Shown here: positions 23,701-36,300 of the stretch, one piece after another
How the letters are laid out: every line of letters begins with the position of its first letter
Numbering within the stretch: the first letter of the stretch is position 1
Source: Ligula intestinalis
Taxonomy: Eukaryota; Platyhelminthes; Cestoda; Diphyllobothriidea; Diphyllobothriidae
Length of the DNA stretch: 64,000 nt
Assembly: GCA_036362985.1 (NCBI GenBank)
Contig: JAYGXS010000009.1
Span: forward strand, 19,904,162 to 19,968,161
Reading direction: 5' to 3'
The notes under the pieces: model-generated
What the model saw: only the letters and a program-made list of their open reading frames with translations
The model's database searches: none
Told to the model about the DNA's origin: nothing
Program-made: the position numbers and the translations under genes

Positions 23701-24312
23701 GCTGTGATGTTTAAGTCTTCTTTTATAAGTACGTCTTGCGAGTTCGCTGTGTCTTTTGTTTCCCCAAATCAGTCTGCGCGGCACGTACGCGTTAGGTTAG
23801 AATGGAAGGCAGTTTAGTTTATAGCCGGCTGCGCTTATTGTGCTCGACCTCAAAACTACTGCCGTACTTGTCTTTGGCGCCAACCCTAGACGCGTAGGTT
23901 CTTACGCGACGTCAACCACTGTGCCCAACCTGACTAGGAGTTGGTCGACCCGCTCAGGCAGCTGTCTATTGCATGCCCGATACCTAATAATAGCAGTTTT
24001 GTGAAAATCAGTGCATCCTCCATTATCATAAATTTGGCACTCTAGTTTTGGTTTTAGTTTTTGTTTTTTTGCTATCTGACGTGGTAAGTCGACTCCTCTC
24101 AGGACTGAGCGTTGGGTTGCAATGACTCCTTCCGTGTGTATGTGGTCCTTATGACAGTTTTTGCCTCATTGCAGTCTGCTATATGTAGCCAGATCGTGTG
24201 TGGTACGCGTAGAAGCGGATGAGAGTGAGACAGACGCATTGCAAGCCCCTCTTGTTGATCCCACCGCGTAATGGACATAATCGCTTGCGATGATCGAACA
24301 TACACAGAATGC

Positions 24313-24429
24313 AACCGTGGAGGCCGTTGCTGACGACGGTAATTCTGCTACAGTGTACTTATGGAATGGTGGTCCTGCTAAGAGAAGTTTTCGCTCTTCA
24401 TGTATGACTGCGACTTTTTGGAAGTGCAT
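24313..24429 (-). CDS. possible further 5' exon of the minus-strand gene
   Basis: The frame MHFQKVAVIHEERK through FHKYTVAELPSSATASTVAF ends at a TGT|GTATGT donor in phase 0. It would join the 21733 acceptor variant in frame. Coding character is modest, and the exon may be chance. Confidence 0.22.
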
Positions 24430-24547
24430 CTTTTCAAGAACTTGTGACCACGTTACTGTTATCAGGTGAACACAGAGTAAGGTGGACCTCGTGACCCAAA
24501 TTGATTTTACTGGCTTGTTTTTTCGAAACCCAAGAAGGTGGCCATGT

Positions 24548-24780
24548 ATTTAGTTGACCCAATTGGGAAAAAACCTCGCGGCATTCGGCGGGATTCGAGC
24601 CCTCATATGAGGGAAGGCCTTCTACGCAAGCCAACCCTCTACCTACTTGAGCTAAAAAATGCCACGCTTCACATTGTGATTTGAATCACTTTTGGATTGA
24701 TATTACCCGCCCAGCTTTGCCACCCGTACGAAATCCACCAATACGGGACATCTAGTTGACTGCCCAAGCCGGAAACTTAA
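24548..24780 (-). mobile_element. tRNA-derived SINE, family A (copy 2)
   Basis: It has the same layout as the copy at 16040: B box GGGCTCGAATCCCGCC on the minus strand near 24590, a decayed A box near 24650, and the 5' block with GGGCGGGTAATATCAATCC. Confidence 0.65.
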
Positions 24781-25612
24781 TTACCGCTATGCGTGTAGAG
24801 GCTGGGCAAAACGCTGGCGTTTTCGATCGCCATTGCCTGTTAATGATCCTTCTAGTGAAGTGTATGTCGCTCGTCCGAAATGAGATCGTACGTTCTATCA
24901 TTTTCATGTTGCGGGGACATGTCCTGTCCTCCAATCAGGGTATGCAGGCCAAGGTGGCGTCTTCTGCTGCCCAATGGAAGTCAGTAATCAGAGTTTGGTA
25001 GTTGGCTTCAGTCGCATTTGATGACACTATCCCGGGCATCAAACGGACTGACCACATCGATTACTTGGATGTGTACCCAAAAAACAATTTTCAGTTTTAT
25101 TTCCCGATAAGCCACATGTAACCAGGTAAGGCATCTACATAATTTTTTACCTACTAGCAGCACAGGTACAAGCTTAAACCCCAGACACGGGCTTCGCCGA
25201 TATTCTGACGCTCCATGACAATGGGTTCCCTATCCTCCTCTTTGAACTATCTGTTAGATATTTCCGTTTTGAAATTACAAGTTTTTAGTTTCCTCATAAA
25301 TTAATCTGCAACTAGAAGTATATGGATATATTCAAGGGTCTATGGACGCAGGCCGACGTTTGTTATGTATATTTGGGTCAAAGTCCATCATCTCAAACCT
25401 AGGAAAGGATGATTAGGTCAGGCGCGGTCGCATAGCGGTGAACAATCAGCTGTCGAAAAAACGGATACAATACTAGCGTCTGTGCCTATACACCCTTGAA
25501 TATACTGATATACAGATGCAAATTAATTTTTGCAGCACGCGCTAGTTTTTTCACTGGTAAGGCATTTTGATGCCTCAAAAAGTGACAACTCGCCGATTTT
25601 TCCCTTTACTAG

Positions 25613-27858
25613 TGCTTGACCTTGTCTGCGCGTCGGAAACCAACAACCTACGTAGAGGATACTGGTCTCAGAAATACGCATGAGTTGATCGCTCCTTCTG
25701 ACGCCGGTCGTTCATGGTCCTTGCGCGTCCTTCGTCGACTGTGTCTTCTATTCTTATTCTTTAGCCTGCTGAACATTCAGCAGTGGATCGACTTTATCAC
25801 CCAGTTGACAACCTCCCCGTTTGGGTACGTGCAGTGTATTGCACCGTTATTCTACATGTTGTGGTGTTGATCATGTCTCATATGATAGCAGTAATCTCGA
25901 TTCCTGCCCTCTTTACGCATCATTTCACGATCTTCCTCAACTCCTGTTTTACTTGTCTATTCATTTTGACGAATGAACAACAATTTTGGATAATCCTGCG
26001 AAAACTAGCGAACTTCTGGGTGGAGCACGGAATCGCCAACGTACAATTGTTGCTGTTTAGCAGATCTAGTGAGTGTCATATGAACAGACTAACACTACCA
26101 ACAGAAAAGAGGGAGACTGGAATGGCCATTTCTGGCTTATTTGCCGTCATCGGCCAGCTACACCCAACGCCAGATTTGATAATCCAGGAGGCTCGAGACG
26201 AACGTAATCGGTGAGCGCTCCACTATCGCTATATAAACTGACAATTCGACCACTGGTTTCGACGAGTTCCATACTGTGCCTCACAGCAAGGTGACGAGGG
26301 AATGGTGACTGGCGTAGTAATTAGATTATAGTTAGGGGTAACCTGTTCTGCATCTACCGCACCCTCTTCCCTTCCCAAATTGGACCCGTTGTCATGATCA
26401 ACCCAAGAAGGTGGAAGAGCGCGTGGGTCGCAGGCCTGGCGGGCGCCGCCCCTGAGTGTACCGCCTAATGTCCGCTGAGTGCGAGTGTCATAAAAGCCAC
26501 ATTAGGCAGCCTTGGTCTCAGTCTGTAGTCAGCCACGCCACGGAAGCATACAGTGGTCTGTCTTCGCGGCCCTAGTTTTCCTTTCCATTGAGAACCTATT
26601 AAGCCAAAGCTTTTATCACACTTGAAGTGATGGCTTCAGGCGCATCAGATGGCTTATAGTAAAAAATGGGCGCTGAGCCATCGACCTCCTTCTTCATTCC
26701 CAGCCGCCGTTCGAGTCGGACAGTGGATTGGTGCGGGGACTACGTACAGCAGACTTTCAAATGCATGCAAAGGAAATTCATCTTGGCACAGTATCAACCA
26801 GCCATACCCAGCTCTAATTTTTGGTCATTGCGTGTTAACCTCAAAGCTCTTCCATTCAACGATGGAAACCTTCGTCTTGTCGGGCGTTAACGACAAAGGT
26901 GCGAGTCACATATTCGTATCGAATCGGAATGCCTACTTGTCACTTTGTTTTATTACAGTCTTCTTCTTTTCTTGTGTAAATGCAATTATCTTCCCTGTAA
27001 AGGGTAGATATTGTAGGTATTGTTTTTTCAAGCATTCAAGTCTTCTTGGAGTATGGCAGTTTAAGAAGTGCCGCCGTTACAAAACTCAGTATCCTGTTGT
27101 TGATAATATTTATGATCACGACCAAGGGCTCTAAGCTCGATATTCTAACGTTGTCTCGGTGACCACTCTGCCCCTGCTTCTAGTGTTAGATCCTCTTGAC
27201 CTGGAGTGGGGGAGGGTTGGGATTGGTTAGTGGCATCGAAACTCTAATTCTATCTGCATTTTGTTTGGTCGAAACTCAAGAGCTGCTTCCTCACCACTAT
27301 GCGGCCGCACCTCTTATATATCCAATGTATGGCTAACGTCCTTACGAAATAAACTGAAGTGAACGGAAACCTCTCAGTGATTTCATCCTATTCCCACTTA
27401 GGAAGAACTTGTGTGTGCATTGTTTATCAGTTTATTAGTATCCGTGCGTTTTAAGTTTCTCACACCGCGTTTATTCTGGCAGCTCTCTCATCTCCCGGCC
27501 TCTGGCACTGGCCCCCCTCCGCGTCAGTTGCGTCCTCCTACTCCTCCTGCGCTGTCTGTTCGGTCGAGTCAGTCTACTCGCCAATGCACCCTCTTTCTCC
27601 TGCTTCTACGCACTCTCATTCACTCTGTCGCTCACTGTTCTTGCTGGTGCCGCAGGAACATTACACCGATTCGACGCTTGCATTTACCTTGGCCTCGCCG
27701 CTATCCTTTCGCTCTATTGCGGCCTCACAAAATACTCAGGCCCGCCATCAGCGTCTCTGTGTTTCATCAGTCGTCTCTCGCTGTCGTCTTGGCGATTCAA
27801 CGGTTGGGTCATCAAACCGTCTTGTGGCCGCCCAAAAGAAGCAAGCCGTCGTGTTTGA
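25613..27858 (+). CDS. candidate multi-pass membrane protein, two exons
   Basis: Exon 25613-25824 (acceptor CCCTTTACTAG, donor TTTGG|GTACGT, phase 2) reads KPTTYVEDTGLRNTHELIAP and then a hydrophobic RVLRRLCLLFLFFSLLNIQQ. Exon 27483-27858 (acceptor TTCTGGCAG) continues in frame with PLRVSCVLLLLLRCLFGRV, CFYALSFTLSLTVLAGAAG and RFDACIYLGLAAILSLYCGL, which look like three further membrane segments, and stops at TGA 27856-27858 unless spliced earlier. The order of hydrophobic blocks loosely recalls the C-terminal half of TMEM135, but I cannot confirm that. Caution: the 27.5-27.9 kb stretch is pyrimidine-rich and open in all three plus frames, so the signal may be compositional. Neighbouring exons were not found. 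Confidence 0.35.
26090..26265 (-). mobile_element. SINE family B copy, truncated
   Basis: GAGGGAGACTGGAATGGCCA, TTTGCCGTCATCGGCCAGCT and a decayed B box (GGCTCGAGACGAACG) are present. It lies in the putative intron of the candidate membrane-protein gene. Confidence 0.5.
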
Positions 27859-28311
27859 ATCCTGTCCAGCCCCGTCCTCCTCCCCGCTTCCACAGCTTCG
27901 CTCTATTTTTGGGTCTCCTGACGCACAGAGCCCTGAACTCTACTGCTGACAATCACAGATAAGACATTTAAGGCACGATCTACAAAATGTCCTTATTATC
28001 CTACGCACATCATTTTGTCTTGTTTTCGGTCTGCCTTTCCAGCTCTTTTGTTTTTCTTTTTGCCTTTTTTAAGGCCCTTTGATTCCCGTCTTCCAAATAT
28101 GATTTTTCGTGCTTGATAATCATCCATCGCTCTTCCACTTTCAAAATCCGTCTGCATTTTTGAAGAAATACTCCTGTTTTCATGTAGCCTATACTTGTTT
28201 ATCAAAATAATAAACTTTATTGATGAAGCACATCTCGGGTGCCGTCAGAACACTATCAGTATCGAGAATAAGACGACTCGATCGCTGGGACAAAACTTCT
28301 ATTCGCACGGC

Positions 28312-28342
28312 GTTTCGAGATCCGTCGCGGATTCGTCATCAG
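28312..28342 (-). ncRNA. hammerhead-like core motif (locus 2)
   Basis: On the minus strand CTGATGA, one extra C, GAATCCG-CGA-CGGATCTC, then GAAAC. It is followed by the Penelope-like terminal sequence GTCCCAGCGATCGAGTC. Confidence 0.4.
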
Positions 28343-28499
28343 ATGCATAGTCAAATAGCAGTATCAAAAACATGTCAGTATCGTAGTGATTTCCCTCAAA
28401 AATAGTACACTTTAGTCCACAAGATTCTGGAATGAGCGAAATATTTTTTTGTTCAAACTGTAACATTTTGGTTGTATCTCAGGCTCTTGCGTACCTTAG

Positions 28500-29660
28500 G
28501 CCAAGTGAAACGGTCAGAGATCAATTGGTGTGTAAACAGAATCCTGCGAGAGCAATCATTGTGAAGGGAATAAACCCATCGCCAGCTATCAGTAGTGGGT
28601 CCTGTAGTTGGAAATTTCCTCTTGAGAGGAGGAACCAAACGAAGTAGGTTGACATCCATCGCAGTGATGTCGACCCAGAAAAACAGCTTGAGATGCATGT
28701 ATGAGGGCTGGGACGATGTGTTATCCACCCCATTCCGTGACATTGTGTAGCCTGGCCTGGATAGTATGTCAGCAGAAAATTCTGAATGAGCTCGGAGACC
28801 AACTGGCCTTCCAGTTCGCCAAGGTATTCGAAAGTTCTATCGAGTAGCGGGGTCTGTCTACCAACTGAAATCTAACCCACATAGTCATTATCTATAAAGG
28901 TGGAGAAAATACTTCTCAAAATAGCATTAGGCCAGAGGTTTTCATGAGTATTTGTGCCAATTATTTTAGAAAATAATCAAGATGGAGTGGATGGAGAAGA
29001 TTGAGGAGAACAACCTGCTAAATGCGCATCAGCATGGATTTAGACGTAGTGGATCCTGCCTCACTAATCTAATAACATCCATGGAATTCTGGAGGAATTT
29101 ACAAAAATGGGATTGTTGGCCAAGGTGATCTGCATGGGCTTCAGCAAATCCTCTGTTATGGTTTCATAAAGACGGCTGATACCAAGATTACATAAAATGG
29201 GTGTAAAGCAGAACCCACTCAAAAGGTTAGCCGACTTTATTACAGGCAGACGTCAGATCATTTGCATAGGGCACACAACATCAGAAAGGATAATCTTTCG
29301 CTGTGGGGTTCCGAAGTGAAGCGTTCTGGGTCTCATTCTTTTTGATACGTGTGAACGATTTCCTCGGTGGCCTCAGTTCTGAAAAGGTAAAGCTCGCTGA
29401 TAATCTGCAATTATGGAATTCTGTCGAAGGTCTGCGGAACTCATTGAATGCAAAAGCGGTGTGCTGAGGGGCTACGTAACCTAAATATACGCCAAGTCAT
29501 TCAACTACGGTCTAGTTACAGAAAGTTGAGCACGAGAACTTCATTGTCTTTCACCAATTCGAGTAAGTAAACGAGATAAATAATTAAGGCACCTGCATGA
29601 CGCCGACTCCCAAATCATGAACTCACCGTGCCAACATTGCAGAGAAGGCTATGAACTTNN
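28500..29660 (+). pseudogene. CR1/Jockey-like reverse transcriptase remnant
   Basis: Fragments include LNELGDQLAFQFAKVFESS, THIVIIYKGG, WMEKIEENNLLNAHQHGFRR with SGSCLTN (the QHGFR motif), then VNDFLGGLSSEKVKLADN, where the active-site FADD has decayed. It is heavily frameshifted and ends at the assembly gap. Confidence 0.7.
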
Positions 29661-29668
29661 NNNNNNNN
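29659..29668. other. assembly gap (10 N)
   Basis: Ten N residues; the true gap size is unknown. The CR1-like remnant ends at the gap, so the two sides may not be adjacent. Confidence 1.
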
Positions 29669-29669
29669 A

Positions 29670-31380
29670 AGTCCACTTTTCAGCGGCTCGTCTTTTCCTA
29701 CAGTTTTCCAAAACTACAGGGCATTATTTAATTCTTAACCTCTTTACTTGGCGTCGTCTTATAATCTCTGATTCATAACTTAACGCTGTTATAAATAGCA
29801 AAAGAGCCGAATAACATAAAGCAGTAACATTCAGTAAGTATTAGAGCATTGGCATCAAGCTTTCCATACCACGCACGTGACAAAATGGCGATTGTGCGCG
29901 AGTGCACGCTGTCGCAGCAGACGGTAAAGAACGCCAACCAATGAAGTCTCGGATGTCATAACTGCAGTTTGCATGTAAGCATCAAATGTCGCGATGAAAA
30001 GTTATTCACGTAGCTGTAGCAGATATCTACTTGGTACTAGGGCATGCACGTAATTAAACCTGGAAAACCAGAATCTTTGTAATGTCATGTGTGCATTCAC
30101 TTGAAGCTATTATTTCTATTCAAAGTTCTAAATTATTTTGATTTTTATATGACGAACAGAACTTTTGAATGGGAAAGTTTATCACCCTCAATTAGAGTAA
30201 ACTGACCTGAAGTCATATTATATTTTTCCTTAATGTTGGCAACATTCACGTTTTATTTAGACTAATAGAAACATTGTGTAAATTTATTTACTCCTATTCA
30301 ATTGGGTGTGCTGACATATGGGGATTATCATAAGCCCTTAAAAATGATTTTGACAAAAAGCTTTAAAATAACGACGATCTAAAACCTCGTTTTACCGGAG
30401 TTTAAATAGCGCGGGGAAATTAATCAGTTTGTCCGAGAAATACAACCTAAAAACCAATTAAAATATAGTTCTGGTTTTAACAAACCAGAACGTCACCAAT
30501 GTACCGAATCGGCTAGTGTCAATGAAAGGCATACCTTGTCGCAAACACAGAATTAGTAGCAGCTTTTTGTTACCCTTTAGCTAATTCCCAAAGTCAATTG
30601 TTTTGACTTTTCGCACGGTAAATGTTTTGCTTACTTTGTCTGTATTTGTACGAATTTTCCTGTATTCGTGGCTGCTTTGCTGTGAGGGTTTAGGCGATTA
30701 CATAAATTTGAATTGCTCAAATAACATCAAATTTTACCAAAGAAGTTAGTTCAGTTCGTCAGTTAGGGACCTCTGTCAATTTCGTAATATATTACAGTGT
30801 TTGAGTTATAGTGGCTTTTGGTTCCTCCTTCCGCATATGCGGATGTTTTCAGATGTTTATTCTTAAATCGCATGGCGAGTACATGCTGAGGCACTCTGTG
30901 ATATAGTGACGCTAGTCTGGGATATTGTAGTCTCTAATGTGGACGACAATACCAGACATTATGGCAGAGCGTCCAGTATTGTGTTCCTGCGCTAGCTTTT
31001 TTCCAGAAATCTCGATTGAGTTTGAAAGTTTTGCTTATTTTTTCCCTGTACCTTGTACCTTTTTTGCATCCCTTGCCGGCCAGCACCCGTAAGCACGCCA
31101 TCGCAGAAGAGTTGTGTAGTCAGGCGTTCCTTGGCCTGCTTACGAGGTCAATGCAGGGTCTAGAGGGCTTGGGACTGGCACACCGCATACCACAAAGCCC
31201 CATGAAGGTACTCTGATCTGGTTACCTTGAGCCACCATCAAATATGTTCGCTTGTTTTTAGGCTGTTGATTCCAATTTTTATAATAGACAACCCTTAACA
31301 AACAATCCGGGCGGCACTTCGGGACCCACGCGTATTCACAGTTAACAAGAAACCTCATAACGTTATGTCCAGTTATGGCA
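29670..31380. other. AT-rich stretch without genes
   Basis: No frame above about 65 codons and no motif was seen. The right end probably belongs to the untranslated leader of the RTE remnant. Confidence 0.5.
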
Positions 31381-31389
31381 TGCACGGGG

Positions 31390-32330
31390 ACCGAAACACC
31401 CCGAAACTCTGTACCCTGGACTACTCAATGGAGAACTGACTCTTAGTATTGGATGCTGGAATGTGCGAACATTCTTGAACCCTGGTACCCATAGTCGGAC
31501 GACGCGCAGCCTTTATCAATATAACGCCGATGTTTGCTGCCTATCTGAAGTCGGCATTTCATATGCGGGCACTCAGGAAATAGAGATCTAAGGATCTAAC
31601 TCATACTTTGCCCTGTGTCATAGCGTCTCACGCCTTTCTTCCTGTAGATGCAGTGTAGCGATCACCGTCTCGCAAAGAGCGATCGTGAACTGCTTGCCTG
31701 GGAACCAGCCAATGACCGGATAGCGTACTTGTTACTAAAGGGTCCCTTTACAAACGGCTCTGTAGTCTACATGTACGCATCAACTTCAGCTATCGAGCAG
31801 CGTGATAAAAAATTCCTTTTACTCGCAGCTGCAAACGTTAGTTAAAAGCCTCTTTCGTCGTTATCTGCTTATTATTTCCGGGATTGGGATGGCCGGATGC
31901 GACCTGGTGATTACACGTATGCATTTATTGGTCCCTTTTGGTAGGGCTCTTGATGTAACAAAGGTGAGTTTTTTTTATCGAAATCAGCTGTTTGGCACCA
32001 ACTCGTGCTTCTAGCATCGTCAAAACATCTCCCGACCTAGTACTCTAACGCTGGTCTTACAGTCTGTCACATTGACTACATTCTAGTTAGTTCAGGGTTC
32101 TGCAGGTGACTTCTTGGTAGCAGCTTGATGCTTTGTGCCGGGAGTTTTAACGCTCATGGGTCGGACCTTGTTCTCATTTATATAAACCTCAAAGTTTACC
32201 TCATCCGCGTCCAAAATTCTACAGGCTAGCAGCCTCGAGGTCTCAAAAATCTGGCAACCCAGCACGGTTGCGGCCCTGAGCAAAAAAGTCGTTCATGTTT
32301 TACAACGCGAGCCGACAGAGAAGGCAGTAC
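31390..32330 (+). pseudogene. RTE-type retrotransposon, apurinic-endonuclease domain remnant
   Basis: LSIGCWNVRTFLNPGTHSRT, YQYNADVCCLSEVGI, KNSFYSQLQTLVKSLFRRYL and LIISGIGMAGCD correspond to the start and middle of RTE endonuclease domains (the WNVRTL, CLSE and DWN-type motifs). Frameshifts and stops are frequent. It probably derives from the same family as the RT fragments elsewhere in the window. It lies 5' of the kelch gene. Confidence 0.75.
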
Positions 32331-33120
32331 GGTTGGGAATGCTGGTCCATTTAGGGGACTCAAATTACTTACCAAGGGGTGGGAAACAAACCGCATTGGT
32401 TTCAGAATATTTTTTAGGGCCGACATTTTTGACTTACGATGAAACGTATTATGTTGGATTTTTTCTCTTAAAAGGTAGCATTAGCCAGAATCAAAGTAGT
32501 TACAGAATAATTACATAAGGTTTCACATAAGTGTAAGTCTTCTATAAATATCAACTACTTCACACGAACTTATTCGTAGGGCACACGGTGGACATGTCCG
32601 TATTCGAAGGTCGAACAGTGTCATGACAATCGTGAAGATGAGGCATTTAGAAACACTAATGCATAACCCTTTTGCTGCAGCCGGGAAAATAAGTCAGTCT
32701 TACTTTTTCTGGTCATATGACGTTGATCATGACTCCTTATGCCCTCTGCTTCTTACAATCTGCTCAAACCAAGGACGTTGCAAGAGTTAACCTGCATCTG
32801 CAATCCTTCCTAACTTTATTTAAATCCGCTGTCCTTGCGATGTAACGCTAGTTTTAGAGGATACACGCTAGGATAGCTTGTTCCTTTGATCCGACTATTT
32901 GCGACTTTAAACTTCGAAATTTTTTAAATAAATTCCCCGTTTTTGTATTAGAAATCATCTAATTTACCCACAGTTCGTGCCTTTTTACTTGCGAATTTAT
33001 GCCCCAAAATATCTCTTTCAAGCCAACTGTACCGCTTATAATTAATATTCCTAATTGAAACCTTGCCGACATATCTGCGCTCATCTAGTTTTAGGTTGCG
33101 ATTACTTTCGCATTTTATCG

Positions 33121-33176
33121 TTACTGCTGCTTTACTTTTTTAGCCTTCTAGCTTTCAACACCCACTTTGCCACGTC
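33121..33176 (+). promoter_or_regulatory. unpaired 3' splice acceptor upstream of the kelch start codon
   Basis: A pyrimidine-rich stretch ends in TTTTTTAG at 33143, 33 nt before the ATG. It could close a 5'-UTR intron. It could also accept a spliced leader, because spliced-leader trans-splicing occurs in cestodes. No TATA-like box is visible just upstream. Confidence 0.3.
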
Positions 33177-33342
33177 ATGCCGTATTTGTGGCAACGTCTG
33201 CCGAACGCAGCCAACTCGAGGGTAAATCACCAGGCGGTCGTTCTTCGTGACAATGTTTACATATTTGGTGGATACCAGAAGCAGTTTCAGGGCCTGGATT
33301 CTCCAGAGACCACTCAGGTTGATGTACTTTGTTTCTGCATGC
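33177..33342 (+). CDS. kelch gene exon 1 (start codon)
   Basis: The ATG opens MPYLWQRLPNAANS followed directly by RVNHQAVVLRDNVYIFGGY. The N-terminal extension before the first kelch strand has the same length as in animal KLHDC3, which supports this start. The exon ends in phase 1 at ATG C|GTAGGT. The following intron (33343-33383) is only 41 nt, a size typical of 5' introns in flatworm genes. Confidence 0.8.
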
Positions 33343-36300
33343 GTAGGTTCCGCTTGAATTGCGCATCCAAACACCGTTTTTAGGCACGTCCCGCTGGTGC
33401 CCCGTTGCTTATCCTGCTACCTGCAAGTTGTGGAACTGCGCTTTAAAAACTTTCACTCCCCTGCCACCCGATGAGGTAAGCCACGAAAACAGCGCATTTT
33501 TGAATGTTCTTGGTTTCTTTAATCTTGCTATTGCTGCTGCAAACACCATTACCATGACTAATACTACAAACCCCCGACAGGTCAACCATTGCGACCCCTA
33601 ATACCCATGTGGGCCCAATGGAGTAGGCACTGGAGGTTAACTTGCACAACATCCATCGCACTCAATCCTCCTTCACCTGTCTGGCCCCGTTGGCAAGACA
33701 GCGTTAGTGCAGCCGGAGGTTGGCTCAAATGCAGTGTCTGAGAAGGCTAAATCACCCTTCTAGGCGTGCCACAAGCCTTGCATACAACGAATGTGTCCTC
33801 CTATCACCAGGGTGGCTCAGATCTCGCGTGTCATTTAGGTCACGTTAAGAAGGAGGCATTTGGCCTGATTATCAGTCCTGAGAGGACCGAATAACTTTTA
33901 TTCATTTGACAGCCTACCAGGCCAGTTCTTTTGCCGTGCCGTGGTAGATTTAGGCTTATCAACTTAATGATGGTGAGGAAAGTGTTCATTTGCCGTGAGG
34001 GAGAAATCATCCAGTCATCAGCCATGCACTAGTCCATTATTTGTGTTTGTCTGTCCTTGCATTTTTTACTTCCACAGCTATTGATGGGCCAAACAATAGC
34101 AGTTGTACTCGGTTTCAGCGAACAGTGCAAGCGTTGTCGCGGGATCTGAGCATACACCAGGTTGCTGTGCACTCGCACTGGTTGTGTTGCTCCTTTTGTT
34201 GATTAACTCGTGCCCCCCCCCAAAAAAAAGGAGCCGCGTGGTGGATGCACTTGACCAACACGGGGTCAGAGCACGGCATGGCAGGCGTTATTTGGGTTGC
34301 GCGCCGATAGAAAATACTGAACATAAAGGGGAGTGGGAGGGAGCGTGGTGGCACGCGTATGTGCAGGCTCACGCCGCGCCGGCCACCTCTGTCCTCTCCG
34401 GCCACCGGTCCTCTTAACTCAGTCTTGACACCGGACAGAGGTGGATGAGGGAGGAGAGAGTGCAGTAGACTCAGCCCAAGCCTACCATCACTTAAAACTA
34501 CTCCACGCCTAGGTCACAGTCCCTGCACTACCCTCCTGTGGAGCATACAGTAGATCTAGTCGAGATCGACTGTTAAACGCAAACAAAGCACATATTTTAT
34601 TTTATTTTCATGTCATTTCATAACTGACAGTGCGTTAATACGTTCAAGTAACACTGCAGAGGGTCCTCTCCTTGGTAGGATGTAGCCGGTTGTGAATCCG
34701 GTTTTGTTCGACAGTAGTGACAGTCCCGATCGAGAGCTGCAGGACAACAAACTCAGGGCTCAATGGTTAAGGCGTTGGACTTTTAACTAACAGATCACCG
34801 GCTCGAACCTTGGGGGTTGCAGAAGACACGGATTTGGATATGGCTGGCTACTGATAGTTAGCAAGCCTATAATGACCAGTCCAGTCTCCCCTGTCCTCGA
34901 GACGATAAATGCTCTTCGAGCAGAAAAGTATGCGAAGCCGCACCTGCGGCACATTTTTCAGTAGACTGTCAGTATCTAACGTCACTGATCTCGAGGACGA
35001 GACACGCTGCATCACAGATCTGAGCGGCCGTTGTCACCTCGTCAGAAGGGTTGGCGTGCCTTGGTCGCAACAGCACACCTCCATTAAGAATCAGTATCAG
35101 ATCACAGAATGCAGGCTGTTTGGGCCCCTTGTCTGCACTAGCTAGTCCTGCTTCGGCTGACGATGGCCAATAGAGGACTGGATAGTCTCCTACATCCTGC
35201 AGTATTGACACATGAAGCTCCCCCCCACTTTAGAATTGCCTGTCAGGGGCGTATGATGCGTGTTGTTGTTGACGGCTAGCACTCCCCCTCGTATGCCATG
35301 CGTGCCTAGCGTGACCACAAACTGCAAATCTTGGTTCACATGACTTGGTCACCGACCACACACCGCGGCTAGCGCCAGTGCCAAACGTGACTCCATGGAA
35401 CACACGTGTGCACAAACACGTGGTGGTTTGTCTGTCACGAACAACGCTGTGTGTTGGCGCAGCATCTACCGTAATCCCTGCTCCTTTACCCTCATTATTC
35501 TATGGCTCGACGACAAGGCCGACTCAGGAAAACCGGGGACAGGATCGGGCGTACTGTGGCTGACAGGGTCAAATATTCCGTCTACGCCTGCAAAATGCGA
35601 CCTCCTCCATGCACGTTCTTTCAGTTGCTTTTGCAAAATGAAATGCAGGGGTTTGGAGGCTGTCTGAATGGCATCTCAATAGGTATCCGTTGCAGCCAGA
35701 CTCTCTGTCCTCAGAGGATTTAACTACCCAGTTAGTCGTTGATGAACATTCGCTGATAGCTAATGAATCATACTCTTCCTGATCTGCCTTGGGCCTCACT
35801 CTGGAGCCCTGCCAGCAGCCGCGCAGTGGCTTGTCGTCCAGGCCGATGAACCTTGCCGGTTGAAATTGTGATTTCTGGCTCATTAGCCGTCATCAGCCAA
35901 TCATACGCAACTCTAGGCTCGAATTCGCGATCTTTTGATCAGAATTCTCAACTCATTGAGCCATGGACTCGTTGTCTTGTCGGTTTAAGTCCGGGAGATA
36001 TTGACACTCGTTGACGAACGTTCACAGATCGTTGACGGAGCTCACTCGTCCTGCGCTCTGCAGTGGAGCTCATTTTCAGGCATTGGTGCTCTTTCCAGAT
36101 GGTCTCTTAAGGTACCTTATTGAAATTTGATACTTTTGACAAAAAAGCATGCAGATGCATCTGCTTTAGATTGGCTTACCTAACTGAAGGACCTCAAAAG
36201 CCGCAGGAAGTCAGTAAAAGTCTTTTGTAGGACCGCTAAGCCTGGTAATCTGCCTTCATGTCTGGCATTGCAGATCTCAGATCGACCCGCCCCTGCCCAA

